Below, in pieces: positions 32,100 to 43,715 of a stretch of DNA of 64,000 bases (positions within the stretch are counted from its first letter, which is position 1; each line of letters opens with the position of its first letter). A program made the position numbers and the translations under genes. The notes under the pieces were generated by a model. That model was not told where the DNA came from, did not search any database, and saw only the letters and a program-made list of their open reading frames with translations. The stretch spans positions 2,813,391-2,877,390 of the forward strand of contig NW_020653333.1 in assembly GCF_003589595.1 (NCBI RefSeq), given 5' to 3'. The DNA is from Hyposmocoma kahamanoa. Lineage: Eukaryota > Arthropoda > Insecta > Lepidoptera > Cosmopterigidae.

Positions 32100-32330
32100 A
32101 TGTATCATACTGGGAGTCGAACCTGGGACCTCCTCATCCAGTGCCTACTATTGGATCTCTGAGCTCGTGAATTGAGGCGTTTCCGAGCACATGCAATCCG
32201 AATATCTTGATCGATGAATAGGCGAATAAACGCTTGAATAGGCGATCTGGGCGAGCTGGTTCCATCGTAGACCCTATTTTGGCTCCAGGGCATATTGTGG
32301 TCAAGAGCCTTTAAAAAAAATTTATATTAT
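32100..32330 (-). mobile_element. Possible tRNA-like SINE
   Basis: The minus strand contains AGGTCCCAGGTTCGACTCCC (B-box-like, near 32110-32130) preceded by taggcactggatgagg. No matching A box at the right spacing is obvious, and no second copy was found in the window. Confidence 0.35.
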
Positions 32331-33040
32331 TACCAAAACCGATCTATGATGATTATGGACATTTTGCCTATTTTAACTCAAACAAAAAGTTAAACGTTTC
32401 TTAAATAACAACGTGACAATCTGAAGGCATAAATTAACTGGTATTAACACTTAAGTTTGCTAATAAAAACAAACAAAAGGGCAATTATGTCTAGACGCGT
32501 GCGCAACTGCGGTAGTTTATAACAAACTTACTCGTACCGCTCAAAAACTAACATTTCAATAACAAGCTAAGGCCGCACGAAACGTAATCGCGGTAACTAT
32601 AAATTAGTGCATTAGTCTCTGACAAATTTATCATTACAGCTGTGAAACTACTATTTGAATGATACTTGAAGGTAGTATAAGAGATATTGATGGTAAATAT
32701 AAGTTTGTGCGCACAAATTGATGCGCACGCAGTAGCGTTCGACCAATGACCGCGCTTTCACTAGCTTGCCATCTTCAAGTGACAAAGTATAAGTTTTGTT
32801 TATAATAAGGAATATTTATTTGATTTAGTACCGCCAAAAAGTTGACTATTATATGAGGTTATAAAAGCGATAATGGAGCGCATACAAATGCAAAACAATG
32901 GTGTCGATTCGAAAAGCAAAATACGGAAAATATAAATGCATCTGTCTCTTTTGTTTTCTTTAGGTAATATAGTATATAATAATAGTAACAGTAGAGCACA
33001 AAAACTTGGAGCCATTTTTATATCCAGCAGTGGGTGAAGT
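32331..33040. other. Unassigned AT-rich DNA
   Basis: No gene recognised. It ends in (TA)n stretches near 33044-33070. Confidence 0.3.
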
Positions 33041-33081
33041 CAGGCTATATATATATATTATATATATATAATGTTGATGAA

Positions 33082-33355
33082 CAGTAGAGCTCCTTGTGAA
33101 AAGGTTCGTCCACGTAAGTACTGCCAACTATTCTGCCGCCACGCACTAATATGAGCATTGCCGCGTTCTAGTTTTGAAGGGTGAAATAATTTAAGACTTG
33201 TCAACTTATGTTTCAGGATGACGGGAGCAGTGGTAATGCCCCTCAAATCTTTGCAACTCACAGCACTGAGTAGTACTGCAACTGCTGTGGGCAGGCGTGT
33301 CGTTTACCACCAGGTGCACGGCTTGTTCGTCCCGTTCCTTGGTATCATAAAATAT
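33082..33355 (+). mobile_element. Family A copy A21
   Basis: acagtagagctccttgtgaa, gttcgtccacgtaagtactg, a degraded hairpin (actaatatgagcattgccg), then cttgttcgtcccgttccttg and gtatcataaaatatc. The middle is shortened around gtgaaataatttaag. Confidence 0.8.
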
Positions 33356-33500
33356 CAAAATAGGGGGCAAACGAACAGACGAACCACTTAATAGGAAGTG
33401 GACATTCTCGCTATAGGCATTTGCAACATCAGAGAAGCTGCCCCAGGTGGTGCCAGCCTTTGAGAGCCCTGTGTACTCGTGGTCTTAGACATCAAAGGTA
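33356..33500 (+). mobile_element. LINE/SINE 3' end-like repeat
   Basis: gggggcaaacgaacagacga, then tgcaacatcagagaagctgc and ggtgccagcctttgagagcc resemble a very common lepidopteran retroposon 3' end (recalled, not searched). It directly follows family A copy A21. Confidence 0.5.
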
Positions 33501-34217
33501 ATGGACTCTACTCTTTTAGTAGTTGTTGTAGGTTAAAGTAATTTAATTTTAGTTTAGAGTACACAAAACTATATGACAGCGCATTCTTACGTTTCCGCAA
33601 TTGTTATACATCGAAAATGAAACTATTTTTCGGATCTCAATGTGATTGTTGATTCTTGTGACAGGTCTAAACTTAAATGAAATATATATTTTTTTCTTAT
33701 TGAAACAAAAAGACAGATGCACTAAATTTAGTTTAAGTTTAGTCTTACCCGAATCGACAAAATGTCGTCTTTCATTGTTGCTAGTTCTGCATAGGTAATT
33801 GTTTAGTAGATTCTACAAAATGTTGTAGAAGAAATTTAAGGCTATATGCCACGCAAATTCCTGGTCTGTTATTATCCTTGTCGAGAGTGTCATTCCATAA
33901 TTGTAAATTTACTACAGAACATATTGACACCGTAATGACGGCATTGATTTTTGAAATTGGAACGTGCAACGGTGGTTTTATGATGAGCCGGTGCGCGGGG
34001 GCACGACAAATGACATTCGTAAATTGGGTATTTAGTGATTCGGCGAATACCGAATTTCACACCCAGCACGTACTGTAGCAGAAGATGTGGAGAATTCTAA
34101 TATTAAAAAGGATTATTTGTTATTCACGTTGACGACGTATACTTGCTAATCTGGTGACTATTCAATCTCTGTTAGTGTGCTCCTGAACTCCTCGCCATAT
34201 CGTTTTGAAGATAGTAA
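33501..34217. other. Unassigned DNA
   Basis: Contains gaaatgaaactatttttcgg near 33616, the PLE-B terminal motif without the remainder of the element. No gene recognised. Confidence 0.35.
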
Positions 34218-34529
34218 TAAGTAGTAGCAGCAGATGTCCTGGTCCACCAGAGGTGAAAGAATTTGTCAAGAACATACTGCCGACATACATATTTCTGCCG
34301 CCAAGCAGTGATGTGTGCATTACTGCGTTCCGGTTTTAAAGTATAAGGGTGTTGCTGCAATTACAAGCACATGGGACTTGTCAACTTTGTATTTCGGAGT
34401 GACAGGAGCAGTAACAAGTCTTTACGATTTAAAACTCTAAGTGACACTGCAACTGTTATGGACAGGCGTGTCGCTTACCACCAGAGTTATTTGTTCGTAC
34501 CGTCACTTGATATTACAAAAAAAATATTT
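34218..34529 (+). mobile_element. Family A copy A22 with diverged 5' end
   Basis: agtagtagcagcagatgtcc ... agcagtgatgtgtgcattac, ttaaagtataagggtgttgc, gttatggacaggcgtgtcgc and cacttgatattacaaaaaaa. The 5' region carries a short extra segment. Confidence 0.8.
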
Positions 34530-34545
34530 TTATGATTTTCATCAG

Positions 34546-34770
34546 GGAAGTAAAATCCGCCCGACTTCCCTGGCTGGGGCATATGTAAAAAATGGGAGAG
34601 AATCGAGCTGTCACAAGAGCTTCTTTGGGGCGGTCTACGGGCCATAGTAGAAGGATGGAGACGCCAAAGACCTAAGGGAGCTGAATGTGCACGAATGGTC
34701 GGAATTGGTACTAGACTTTACTTTGATGTATGACGCCAAGATCCACTTCGGGTCAAAAAAGTGTTATTAA
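34546..34770 (+). pseudogene. Possible LINE C-terminal relic
   Basis: Frames read PWLGHICKK / KMGENRAVTRA, then a second frame KDLRELNVHEWSELV, suggestive of the W-GH-R ... DLR-L-V-EW end of an RTE-like LINE. The pieces lie in different frames and are short. Confidence 0.35.
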
Positions 34771-35415
34771 TGGTACAGAAATAATAAACGGAACTATAGT
34801 AAACATTTGAATTCTAAGATAACGAATGAAGGTCGATCAACACAAATATTACACTTGGAACTGACGGCCGGGCACCTCGTCAATGCGCCACCCGCTTTTT
34901 GCATAGATGTATTTGACTTATAGCGAGTAGAAGAAAGTTCACCATTGCGTCATATTTTAGACTCACCGCGGGACATGTCAACCGCTTCATATGCATTCGC
35001 TGAAAAATGTAGTTAACAATGAAGGTGTTTGAATAGTATATTATATAAGATCCTACATTTCACCAAAACCTGGAATGCTAATATTGTACACAATTCCTAT
35101 TTCACTTTTGATATAGTATGCATTTAAAGTTGAATTCTAAAAATTAAATTCTAATGAATTTAATTATAAAAATAGGAAATAAATAATATAACAAAACATT
35201 AGTTATATTTTACATTGTATATTATCAAGTAAAAAGACATCAACATTGTAGTAGCATTGAGTAACTAACAAATTATGTATTTCATTTTAAATTGTCTACA
35301 ATTTAATTCTTTTACAGCATCCGGTAATTTATTAAATTATTTGGGTTCTAATGCAAACATCGTTCTGTTGTAAAATTCCAAATTAGGTCGTCATTTGCGC
35401 CGTATTTCTATTTTA
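34771..35415. other. Unassigned AT-rich DNA
   Basis: No gene or repeat recognised. Confidence 0.3.
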
Positions 35416-35748
35416 ATCGACTTCAAAAACAGGAGGAGGTTTTCAATTCGACTGTATAGTTTTATTTGTATATACGTTAAGCGATAACTCCGGTTTTGTC
35501 CTTAGTCCGGTAGTGTCCATTTGTAAATCGATTTTGATGTTTTTTTTTTGTTGAAAAGAAGGTACCTCAATATTGGTCTCATTGAAATTTGAAGAAAATG
35601 TCCCACCTCTTAAGGTGGCAAACTTGGGGAGAAATCCGGTTTCGCGCACTTTCCGGTAACCTATTTCTATCAAACTTGGCAAATAGATATAATTCCAGGC
35701 ACTTTTGAGGTCGGCTTTTTTAGTATTTTGTACTGAGATTATATTCCT
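35416..35748 (-). repeat. Family C copy, near complete
   Basis: aatcgacttcaaaaacagga, ggaggttttcaattcgactg, gttaagcgataactccgg, ttgaaaagaaggtacctcaa, aaatttgaagaaaatgtccc, cgcgcactttccggtaacct and acttttgaggtcggcttttt in order. The outside sequence agtattttgtactgagatta equals that beside the copy at 28698. The 114-codon minus ORF is simply this repeat read through. Confidence 0.8.
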
Positions 35749-36550
35749 TGTGTTGCTATTATATCTAGTTTTGACTAATTGAAACACAGGCCTCGCTAAT
35801 GTACATCGATGGTAGGGTTCGTATCTTCAGTTTTCTAAAGTACGTGATGCACCTCTGTTGCCTGTATATCGGTATACCAATCTATGCCTATATTGTCAAT
35901 TTGATTAAAAACACTAATTAATCTAAGTTGATTACATCGTTTACTATCGAGAATTAGTCTCCGATAATTCCCAAGAGGTGTTTGTTTTCTTACGACAGGT
36001 GTTCCTACGCCGACACAGATTGTTGACAATGCATTTGCACAAAGCGTAGGGTTACCTCTATAGTTTAATATTCCAATATTAAACTTTCTACGTGATCCTT
36101 ACATCATTTTGTTGCCTCTGATCTGTTGCCTCTTTTAAACTAGCTTATAAGAAGTTTTTATTATTTACTCAATTATCTCATAACACAGGGTAGTCGTGCT
36201 TTGCTTAGAAATCGATCAGTGCCAGTTTTCATCACGTACTAACATTCCAAACTCAAATACAAGGAAACTTAAAAAGATTCAATACACGCCTGATCACCTC
36301 ACTAACACTACACAAACTCACGTTTTTAGTTTTTGTGTTATTTTTATGATCTATTTGTATTGGGATCAGTTTATAATTTTGATTTTTTTAAATTTTATTT
36401 AATTTTTAATTTTTTAAACGTTTGTTTTAATTTTCCCTTCTGCTTCGACGTGGCGCTATCTTTCTTTTTCTCCATTTATGGCTCGACTGTAAACCAGCGT
36501 AAACCAGCTCCAACGTCTTGTTACAAAAAGTTGCGTATATAATATGTTTA
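35749..36550. other. Unassigned DNA; right part shared with 46690-46781
   Basis: From about 36472 the sequence tccatttatggctcgactgt ... aaaagttgcgtatataatat closely matches the region upstream of family A copy A28. No gene recognised. Confidence 0.4.
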
Positions 36551-36845
36551 AGTAGCAATAGAGCTCCTTGTCAAAGAGTTCGTCCAGGGAAGTACTGCCA
36601 CCTTGACTATTTCTGCCGCCAAGTAGTAATGTCAGCATTACTGTGTTCCAGTTTTGAAGGGTAAGGGTGCTGGTGAAATTACAGGCACGTGAGACTTGTC
36701 AACTTGTGTCTCAGGGTGACGGGGGCAGTTGCAGTCTCCTCATGTCTTTGCGATTTAAAGCTCTGAGTGGCACTGCGACTGTTATGGACGCGTGTGGCTT
36801 ACTATCAGGCGCACGACTTCTTCGTCCTGTCACTTAATATTGTCA
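36551..36845 (+). mobile_element. Family A copy A23, near full length
   Basis: agtagcaatagagctccttg, gttcgtccagggaagtactg, intact CAGTAATG-tcag-CATTACTG analogue (tagtaatgtcagcattactg), and end gtcacttaatattgtcat. The A-tail is replaced, so the copy is slightly eroded at its end. Confidence 0.85.
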
Positions 36846-37432
36846 TTGTGTCTGTTTAATGTTAAGCCCTTGGTCTAATTTTCTTTGTCATTTTGTAATT
36901 TTTTATTTGTTAGCAAATAAATTATTTTTCTTTCTTTTGACTTTTACATTTTCACATTGAAATCATTTCAGAAACGAAATTAATGCTCGGATTTTTTTTT
37001 TGTGCAACGGTTGTTGCACAATGTCAAGCCACTGCTAAGTCGTATAAACAAACAGCTTCTAGTCTGATATTAAAGTGCGTATTGGCTAAAATGAACCTCA
37101 GATTTCATGTGACTCAAAAAGCATTTCAAGGTGTCCTATAGTAATAGACTACCATTGTCATTATCGGCATCTTGGATGATACCATCTCAAACTATCAGGA
37201 TCCTTCTTGATTGATAATGAAAGAACCTAAGACCTTAAGGCCAATTTAACGAGAGAACTATAATCAGCAAAACCACGACGTTCTTTTTTTGAAACTCATC
37301 GTTCTGCGTACTAATGAAATATTTCAGTTCAGTAGCGAGTACCATAGACAATACAATTTTGATTCAAAACTGAAAAGAGGGCCTATGTGATATGATTTAT
37401 GAAATTATATTTGACAGATCAAAGTCCAGGAG
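36846..37432. other. Unassigned DNA
   Basis: No gene recognised. aatttgttagcaaataaatt near 36907 resembles a retroposon 3' end, but nothing extends it. Confidence 0.3.
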
Positions 37433-37717
37433 TGCAAACAATCTCAGTACAGGTAACTAAAAAATCACCTCAAAAGTCCGTGGAATCACATCTATTTGTC
37501 CAAGTTTTATTGAAATCGGTTACCGAAAACTGCTTGAAACCGAATTCATCCCCTGGTTTGCCACCCTTAGAGGTGGAATATTTTCTACAAATTTAAATTT
37601 GTCACTACTGAGGTACCATCTTTCTAACAAAAAAAGAATCATCAAAATCGGTTCACAAATGAAGGTTATCGCGTAACATATGTACATACAAAAAACATAC
37701 AGTCGAAGTCGGTTAAA
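37433..37717 (+). repeat. Family C copy, near complete
   Basis: caatctcagtacaggtaact, then cacctcaaaagtccgtggaa, gaaatcggttaccgaaaact, cccttagaggtggaatattt, aatcatcaaaatcggttcac, gttatcgcgtaacatatgta and gtcgaagtcggttaaa. Confidence 0.8.
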
Positions 37718-38105
37718 AAAATTAAACAGCACTTCCAGCCGCTACAAATGGTATAGTGCATATTTCAGTGGGTGCCGACCCTGCGCAAGATCATCTCCGC
37801 ATTCCTGTAAAGACCGTGTGAATTTATCACCACAGAATAGCAACATTAAACATACATATATCCACATAGTACAAATAATACCGTACTTTGTGGCAAATAA
37901 ATATAAAGTATACTATTAAACGGCAATACTTTGCTCGTAATAGATATCATTTATTGTTACATTTCATAGAAAGAGATTATCTATAGTATTTATTTATATA
38001 TCTCTCGCAACATATAAATTAGGTATAAAGTCACATATGATCATACGTCAAAAAGGTTTTTATCGCATGAAGGTGATAAACATAATAAGACATACAAGAT
38101 ATGTT

Positions 38106-38317
38106 TGTAGCAAAGCTTACTTATTTCTGCCGCCAAACAGTAATGTCAGCATTACTGTGTTCCGGTTTTGAAGGGTAAGGGTGCAGGTGAAATTGCAGGC
38201 ACATGGGACTTGTCAACTTATGTCTCAGGGTGACGGGCGCAGTGGCAGTGCTCTTCAGATCTTTGACTCAGACGTACGACCTGTTCGTCCCGTCACAAGA
38301 TATTATTAAAAAAAAAC
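38106..38317 (+). mobile_element. Family A copy A24, both ends trimmed
   Basis: ttacttatttctgccgccaa, perfect cagtaatgtcagcattactg, aagggtaagggtgcaggtga, then a deletion after cagatctttg and a tail acctgttcgtcccgtcacaa + gatattattaaaaaaa. Confidence 0.8.
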
Positions 38318-38865
38318 TAAATTTATGTGAAAATTTATAATTTATGTCTTTGGTTGATTCCGCATAACTATGAAAGTGTTGAATCCAATCACTTTGAAAA
38401 AAATATATAGTAAAATTGAAGATATACACTGATTAGTATAAGGTGTGAAAACACGATTTCTAAAAATTTTCACGATAGAAAAAAACATAAACTTACCTCA
38501 AAATTTTACAAGAAAACCTCTGTATTCAATAGGTATACTCTACATATACCAATGCCTTTTTTTTTATATGAACTGTACTAAATAGACCACGTATAATATA
38601 CGATATACCTTTTTGAAAAGGCTTTAATTTCGTTTGTAAAAAAAATCAATTCTGAAATAAAGCCAATGTCCCTTTCGCTCGACTCACGCGAAATGGACCA
38701 TATTAGTACGGGAAGAAACTGACTTCGAACTGCATTCGAAGAAACTTCAAACCTCGCACCTGAAAATTGTATTTTTACATATGGTGGTCTTATTACATGC
38801 CAAGGGCAATATATGTGTCGCGCGAAAATTTTTACAGGATTTTCTATGGGGCTGTCAGTTTACAT

Positions 38866-39038
38866 AGTAGCTGTAGAGGTCCTTGTGAAAGGTTTCGTCC
38901 AGGGAAGTTCTGCCACCTTTTCCGTTCCTGCCGCTAAACAGTAATGTGCGACCATAACTGCGTTTCTTGGTTCCTGGTGAAATTACAGCCACAAGGGACT
39001 TGTCAATTTATGTTCCAGGATGACTGGCGCACTGTCAA
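38866..39038 (+). mobile_element. Family A copy A25, 5' half
   Basis: agtagctgtagaggtccttg, ttcgtccagggaagttctgc, a broken hairpin, then cttgtcaatttatgttccag and tgactggcgcactg, where it stops. Confidence 0.75.
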
Positions 39039-39239
39039 ACCAAAAGTGCACCAAACAGCAAATATGGCCACGTACGTTAGTTTTTAATATCTACGTTTTT
39101 TTATAATTGTCAGATCCCCAATAAATTATTTTGCAAATGGCGTCATATTACCATTGAGATTGCGATATGACAAATGATGAAAAAAAAAACACCCTGAATA
39201 TTGCATGATCAGAGTATAGACATTTAATACAAGATAACG

Positions 39240-39720
39240 CTCGCACGGAATGACTCTCACTCTCATCCTTTGGAGTATGGGCCGAGCATTGGTGTGGGAC
39301 GCCACGTGTGCCAACACACTTGTCCCATCCCATCTCCAGCACACCACCAAGAGAGCTGACTCCGCAGCGGAGCTGGCGGAAAGAATAAAAAATAAGTGTC
39401 GGAACCTCTGCTACAACTACCTATTTACAGCCTTTGGAGTCGAAACCCTTGGCCCGTGTGGTCCCGGTGCCCTTCATCTATACACAGTTTTATCCAAAAA
39501 ATTAATAGACTGTCTGGGAAACCCAAGAGCCGGCCGGTAGCTGCCGTACCTTGCCCAACGCCGTGGCATAGCCATACAAAGGGGGAACGCTGCCAGCATC
39601 TTGGGCACCTTGCCGCAGGGACCCAATTTTATTCATATAATTTAATCCTTCTTATATTTTCTAGTGTTTATCCAACTTATTGTCGAATAAAACCTACTAA
39701 AACAATTCTTTATTTGAACT
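39240..39720 (+). pseudogene. LINE C-terminus (AIQRGNAAS lineage), best copy
   Basis: Plus frame 39250-39540 reads MGRALVWDATCANTLVPSHL, AAELAERIKNKCRNLCYNYL, then FGVETLGPCGPGALHLYTVL and CLGNPRAGR. A one-base frame change after 39537 moves to a frame reading GIAIQRGNAASILGTLPQGP. The polyprotein end and the 3' UTR (ttttctagtgtttatcc, gtcgaataaa) follow. This is the longest copy in the window. The catalytic RT is absent. Confidence 0.8.
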
Positions 39721-40256
39721 TCGGAAAGCAAATAGAAAAAATACTAAATATAAGTTTCGAGAATTCAAGCTCTATTAGATTTATGGTGACTGACGCAGTG
39801 CCGGTTTCAACAGCAACAGGCCGTTTTCCGTTAACCACCTCACGATTTCTTCATAAAAAAAATATAATAACACAAAATTTCGTAATTTTTAGGGTTATTT
39901 AAGAAAAAAATTACTCATCATCGCTGTTATTTCTATAATGCAACAAATTAATTGCAGGCCGATTATAAGTAAACACAAATGACGTCACAGTTTAAATAGA
40001 ATATCTACAAAAGCGTGGGAACGGCGTATAGTCGCAATCACACTGCGATTTCCGAAAAGCCGAGATGCCCATCACAATGGATGATCATAATAACATTTTC
40101 CTGGAACATACACTACCGAGATGGATTAACCGGATCGCAATAAGTCACGTTTATTGTACCCATAAACAAGTCACCTATCACATAGATAACATAAAAATTT
40201 GGCACCAATATAGCACTCTGGGGAACTACAATGCATTATTTAATTACATCTAAAAT

Positions 40257-40860
40257 AGGAAATGAAACTATTTTTCCGGATTTAAATCGCGTATTTAATT
40301 GGTTTGTTTTTTCAAACAAACCGAAGTTTCGGGCCCTTTATAGGTCTCATGGTCACGGTTGACTGAGATGGTACAGTCATCAACCAGTTATGTCTAATAT
40401 TAATGCAAAACACTCTATTTTTTCACTACAGTTACAAAAGTTATTAATTAAATACCTAATTTTTATTTTACAAAGAAACATTCCAATTTACGCTACATTG
40501 TGTTTTACAAATTATTTTATTTTAACAATATGAATTTCAATTAAGTTAAATTTATTACTAATTAAAAATGAAATTTAGAATAAATTAAAACATATTAAAT
40601 AGTACTGCAGTCTTATGTCTGTTTGGGATTTTTCGTTAGAGGAAATACTGGATCCCAAATTGGTGGTACGAAGAAACCATCTTCCCTGTTGAAATTAGGA
40701 TGTTTTTTTAATTTCAATGACCTCTCGCAGCATCCTGGGTAGATAACGGACTTCTTTTGTAAGGACCTGGGGTTTGTCAAACTTCATTAAATGTGTAGGT
40801 TTATCCATGACATGCTCGCAGACTGCAGATTTCCTTTCGCGAAAACCTAAGAACTCGATG
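40257..40860 (-). pseudogene. PLE-B copy retaining GIY-YIG C-terminal coding
   Basis: On the minus strand, 40835-40600 encodes pieces of the Penelope-like endonuclease C-terminus (a frame with KSAVCEH-like, HLMKF, then IEIKKH, FNREDGF and PPIWDP, disrupted by stops). It then passes into the non-coding part with aactggttgatgactgtacc, accatgagacctataaaggg and cccgaaacttcggtttgttt, ending at the inverted-repeat motif (GGAAATGAAACTATTTTTCC read on plus at 40258). It ties the short PLE-B elements at 8088 and 53577 to Penelope-like retroelements. The tail gcgaaaacctaagaactcga is also present near 40840. Confidence 0.7.
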
Positions 40861-41087
40861 CATCTAAAATGTATGACTTTGGTATATGGTATGACCTATA
40901 CACAACACTTATTTTTATATCATCATGCCAATTTTCTCTTAACGTCATACTATTGTCAACATTATAACATTCCATAAACCATTTCTACTGACATGTAGTA
41001 AATACCGTAAATGTGACAGGGACGGGGATATTTTGATAGGGACATGGTGAATGATCTGTGGAATTCCGACTAGTTCCGACGTAATCA

Positions 41088-41560
41088 TTCGTCTCGTGGA
41101 CCCACACGTAATGACATGGGCATTCGGTATCGGTAATCATTCGACTCGAGTCGAATGATTGAGTTTGGATTCGACTTATGTCGATTTGCACATTCGAATT
41201 ATTAGTATTAGTAACATTCAAAGTCATGCATCGCTAATCTACAGCTCCCGTTAATGGCTTTTTTATCTTATTTAGTTTCAATTTTATTGTTAAGCAAAAT
41301 CAGCGTAATTGACATACGTAATAATATTTAGACTCGTGCACCCGACAGAATGACAGGGGCATTCGGTATCGGTAATCATTCGACACGAGTCGAATGATTG
41401 AGCTTGGGTTCGACTTAAGCGAATGATTTGCTCATACGAATGATTCGCACTAGTAACATTCAAAGTGGCGCATCGTTAATCTACCCCGCTAATGACTTTT
41501 TTATCTCATTTAGTTTCAATTTTATTGTCAAACAAAACCAACATGGACATTTTTTATTAC
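41088..41560. repeat. Two tandem ~239-bp units, each with a 26-bp palindrome
   Basis: Unit 1 (from gtctcgtggacccac, about 41091) and unit 2 (from gactcgtgcacccgac, about 41331) share gggcattcggtatcggtaat, the palindrome, taacattcaaagt, tcgttaatctac and atctcatttagtttcaattt. The palindrome AATCATTCGACTC|GAGTCGAATGATT is perfect at 41135-41160 and has a central change at 41374-41399. Spacing is 239 bp. Confidence 0.85.
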
Positions 41561-41816
41561 AAAATAAAACCTTTAGGTGTCAATATCTCGAAAGTTACCG
41601 AAAAAAAAATGTGTAGGTTACAACAAGAAGAACAAAGTAATTTCCTAGACAAACTACTTACTTACTAACTTACTAAGGAGCTCTGCTAGTCTACTGCTAC
41701 TAAACTTGGTGGAATTCGGCTTTAAAGGAAAGCTGCTCTATTTTTCCGACTGAAAAGGATCGCGTTACATTTTCTGATCTTTCTCTTTTATACATCTACC
41801 AAACATCACATAACAT
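41561..41816 (+). repeat. Dispersed repeat shared with 22440-22960
   Basis: caaagtaatttcctagacaa, ggagctctgctagtctactg and ctactaaacttggtgg occur in the same order as at 22590-22790. Together with the tandem units it forms a longer unclassified element. Confidence 0.5.
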
Positions 41817-42102
41817 CATTGATTTACAAATAAATGAACGACGGGTCTAATACAAAAACCACGAAAAAAATGTCCCAACTCAACCTATTTAAACGTAGTG
41901 ACATGTAAAGGAATATGAAAAAGCTAAAACGTTGAATTTAAATTGTAATGTCATCGCAGTACTGTCTAAGTTTGCTTGCTTCGCTGTCAGTCGAACAAAC
42001 GAAGACTAAAGCGTGAATGACGCTCTGTATACGATTTTAACGCCCTATAAGTTCGGACACTTTTTAGCGCGGACCCGACGTCCATATAATTGTAAGTCAA
42101 TG
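41817..42102. mobile_element. hAT-type MITE, 286 bp, perfect 8-bp target duplication
   Basis: Same family as 28127-28344, with the left end CATTGATTTACAA (one change) and right end TTGTAAGTCAATG. CATAACAT flanks both sides (41809-41816, 42103-42110). It retains about 68 bp of interior (including acgtagtgacatgtaaagga) that the shorter copy lacks. Confidence 0.9.
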
Positions 42103-42581
42103 CATAACATAGATACGTTGAGAATACAAGATACTTTTACATCTTGTATTGTACAGGTGTAACCTAGTTTAGGCATCAATCTTTCGCCTCACAAATTAAC
42201 TGTACGATGTTCATTAGATTATTTACCCTGTAAAATTTGGTCTTAAGATGGAAAAGTGCAATAAATTATTTGTATTTGTATTTGTATTATTATTTGCGTT
42301 TGCTTATCCCATGTTATTATCCATTTTAAACATACATACCTAATACATGTACATTTCACCGCAGGACACGAGTTCCATAACAACAGGGTTTATTTGCCAT
42401 GCTCTTTGTGTGCGGGTTGGAACTAAATGTCTTTATTTCATTGATAAATAGATTTTACCTACATACATCTATACACAGATACATACAATTTTTCTATTAT
42501 TATTTCATATTAAACCATTTAAAAAAGGTCATCAAAAACATCATTAAAGTATTCTGTTATACTGTAATAACTCTTATCAAT

Positions 42582-42800
42582 TTATAATGTTTTAAGTTGT
42601 CTTTCAAAAGCTTTGAAATCCCGGGTACATTTTATGCTGTTCGGAAGAAGGTTATATATTTTTATTAATATTGGGTGGGGACCCGATGAATATAATTCCA
42701 TTTTTGAAAAAGGTAATTTTAATTTGTATAGATTACGATTATTACGTTTTACTGTTTTTAGCGGCGAATCAAAATAGTTTTTACAAGATGTCATTTGGTA
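42582..42800 (-). pseudogene. LINE RT C-terminal fragment
   Basis: The minus frame reads MTSCKNYFDSP, VKRNNRNLYKLKLPFSKMEL, then GPHPILIKIYNLLPNSIKCT and FKAFERQLKTL. The K-YN-LP--IK ... F---LK spacing is typical of the last ~60 residues of Jockey/CR1-type LINE ORF2. The upstream RT is not detected. Confidence 0.6.
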
Positions 42801-43715
42801 TATCTTTGCTAATATTCTTATGCACTGCTTTTGGAGAACTAAAATTCAGTAACATTTAAAATGATCATGTTTTAGTAATCATTGAGAAATCTGACTTTCA
42901 AACGAATAATAGAATTGAAAATCAAATTTAACATCGGTGACAAAAATTCGAGGAGGTCAGTGACAACTTTTTTACACCTCCGATGATGTGTGCCGGTAGG
43001 TTTCCTTACGATGCTTTGCTTCATTATCAGTGACTGATTTGCCGTGTTATTATTGTCTTGTAGTTTCTGTTTCAAATTGGACCTTCCTAAATATTCAATT
43101 CATTCATCAACATTATCAACCAATTTACATGTTTTTCATTCACTTCTTGATACGGGTCTCCTCTCAAGCGCGGGTTTAGGTCATCCGTCACGCTGTCCTA
43201 TTGTAAATTGGGACCTTCTCACTTTTTCCGAGAGTTCTCAACCATTTTCGACGTGCAGGTCTCATCACGACTAAATTTTCATTTAGATTACAAAATTCGC
43301 AAAACGGCTTCGATCCAACAGAAATCTATCGTAAGGTTAACTTATTTATAATAAGCCTTGTTAAAATAATCTACTTCTGTTATTTTCCAAGCATATGTCA
43401 AAGATCAACGCGATTATGCGTCTTTATTTACACCTACAAGTTTACATAAATGAGACGTCTAAAGTTAATAGATGCGTAGAGGTCACCTGTAGGAATACAC
43501 GGGGAAACATCCAATAAACAGAGTAGGACAAAGAATATAATATGCGTAGACCGTATAATTGGTTGATTTTTTTTTTATTTCGGGCACCATTACCCAAAGT
43601 AGGTACTACAACCTTCAACGCGTTTGCGATATTGGAGACATTCCGTACGCCAATGTCTAAAGACGGCGATAATCATTTTCCACTTGTGGACCGTTTCGTT
43701 ATTGGTCGACTTTGA
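42801..43715. other. Unassigned DNA
   Basis: Short ORFs at 42872-43075 and 43044-43274 show no domain. No repeat family recognised. Confidence 0.3.

Noticed and set aside
35443..35787. 114-codon minus ORF
   Set aside because: Read-through of a family C repeat; other copies of the repeat do not preserve the frame.
39396..39902. 168-codon plus ORF
   Set aside because: It is an alternate frame over the LINE C-terminus at 39240-39720, whose true frame reads VETLGP and AIQRGNAAS.
41088..41560. CRISPR-like array
   Set aside because: Only two units of 239 bp with a shared, not variable, interior; the genome is clearly eukaryotic.
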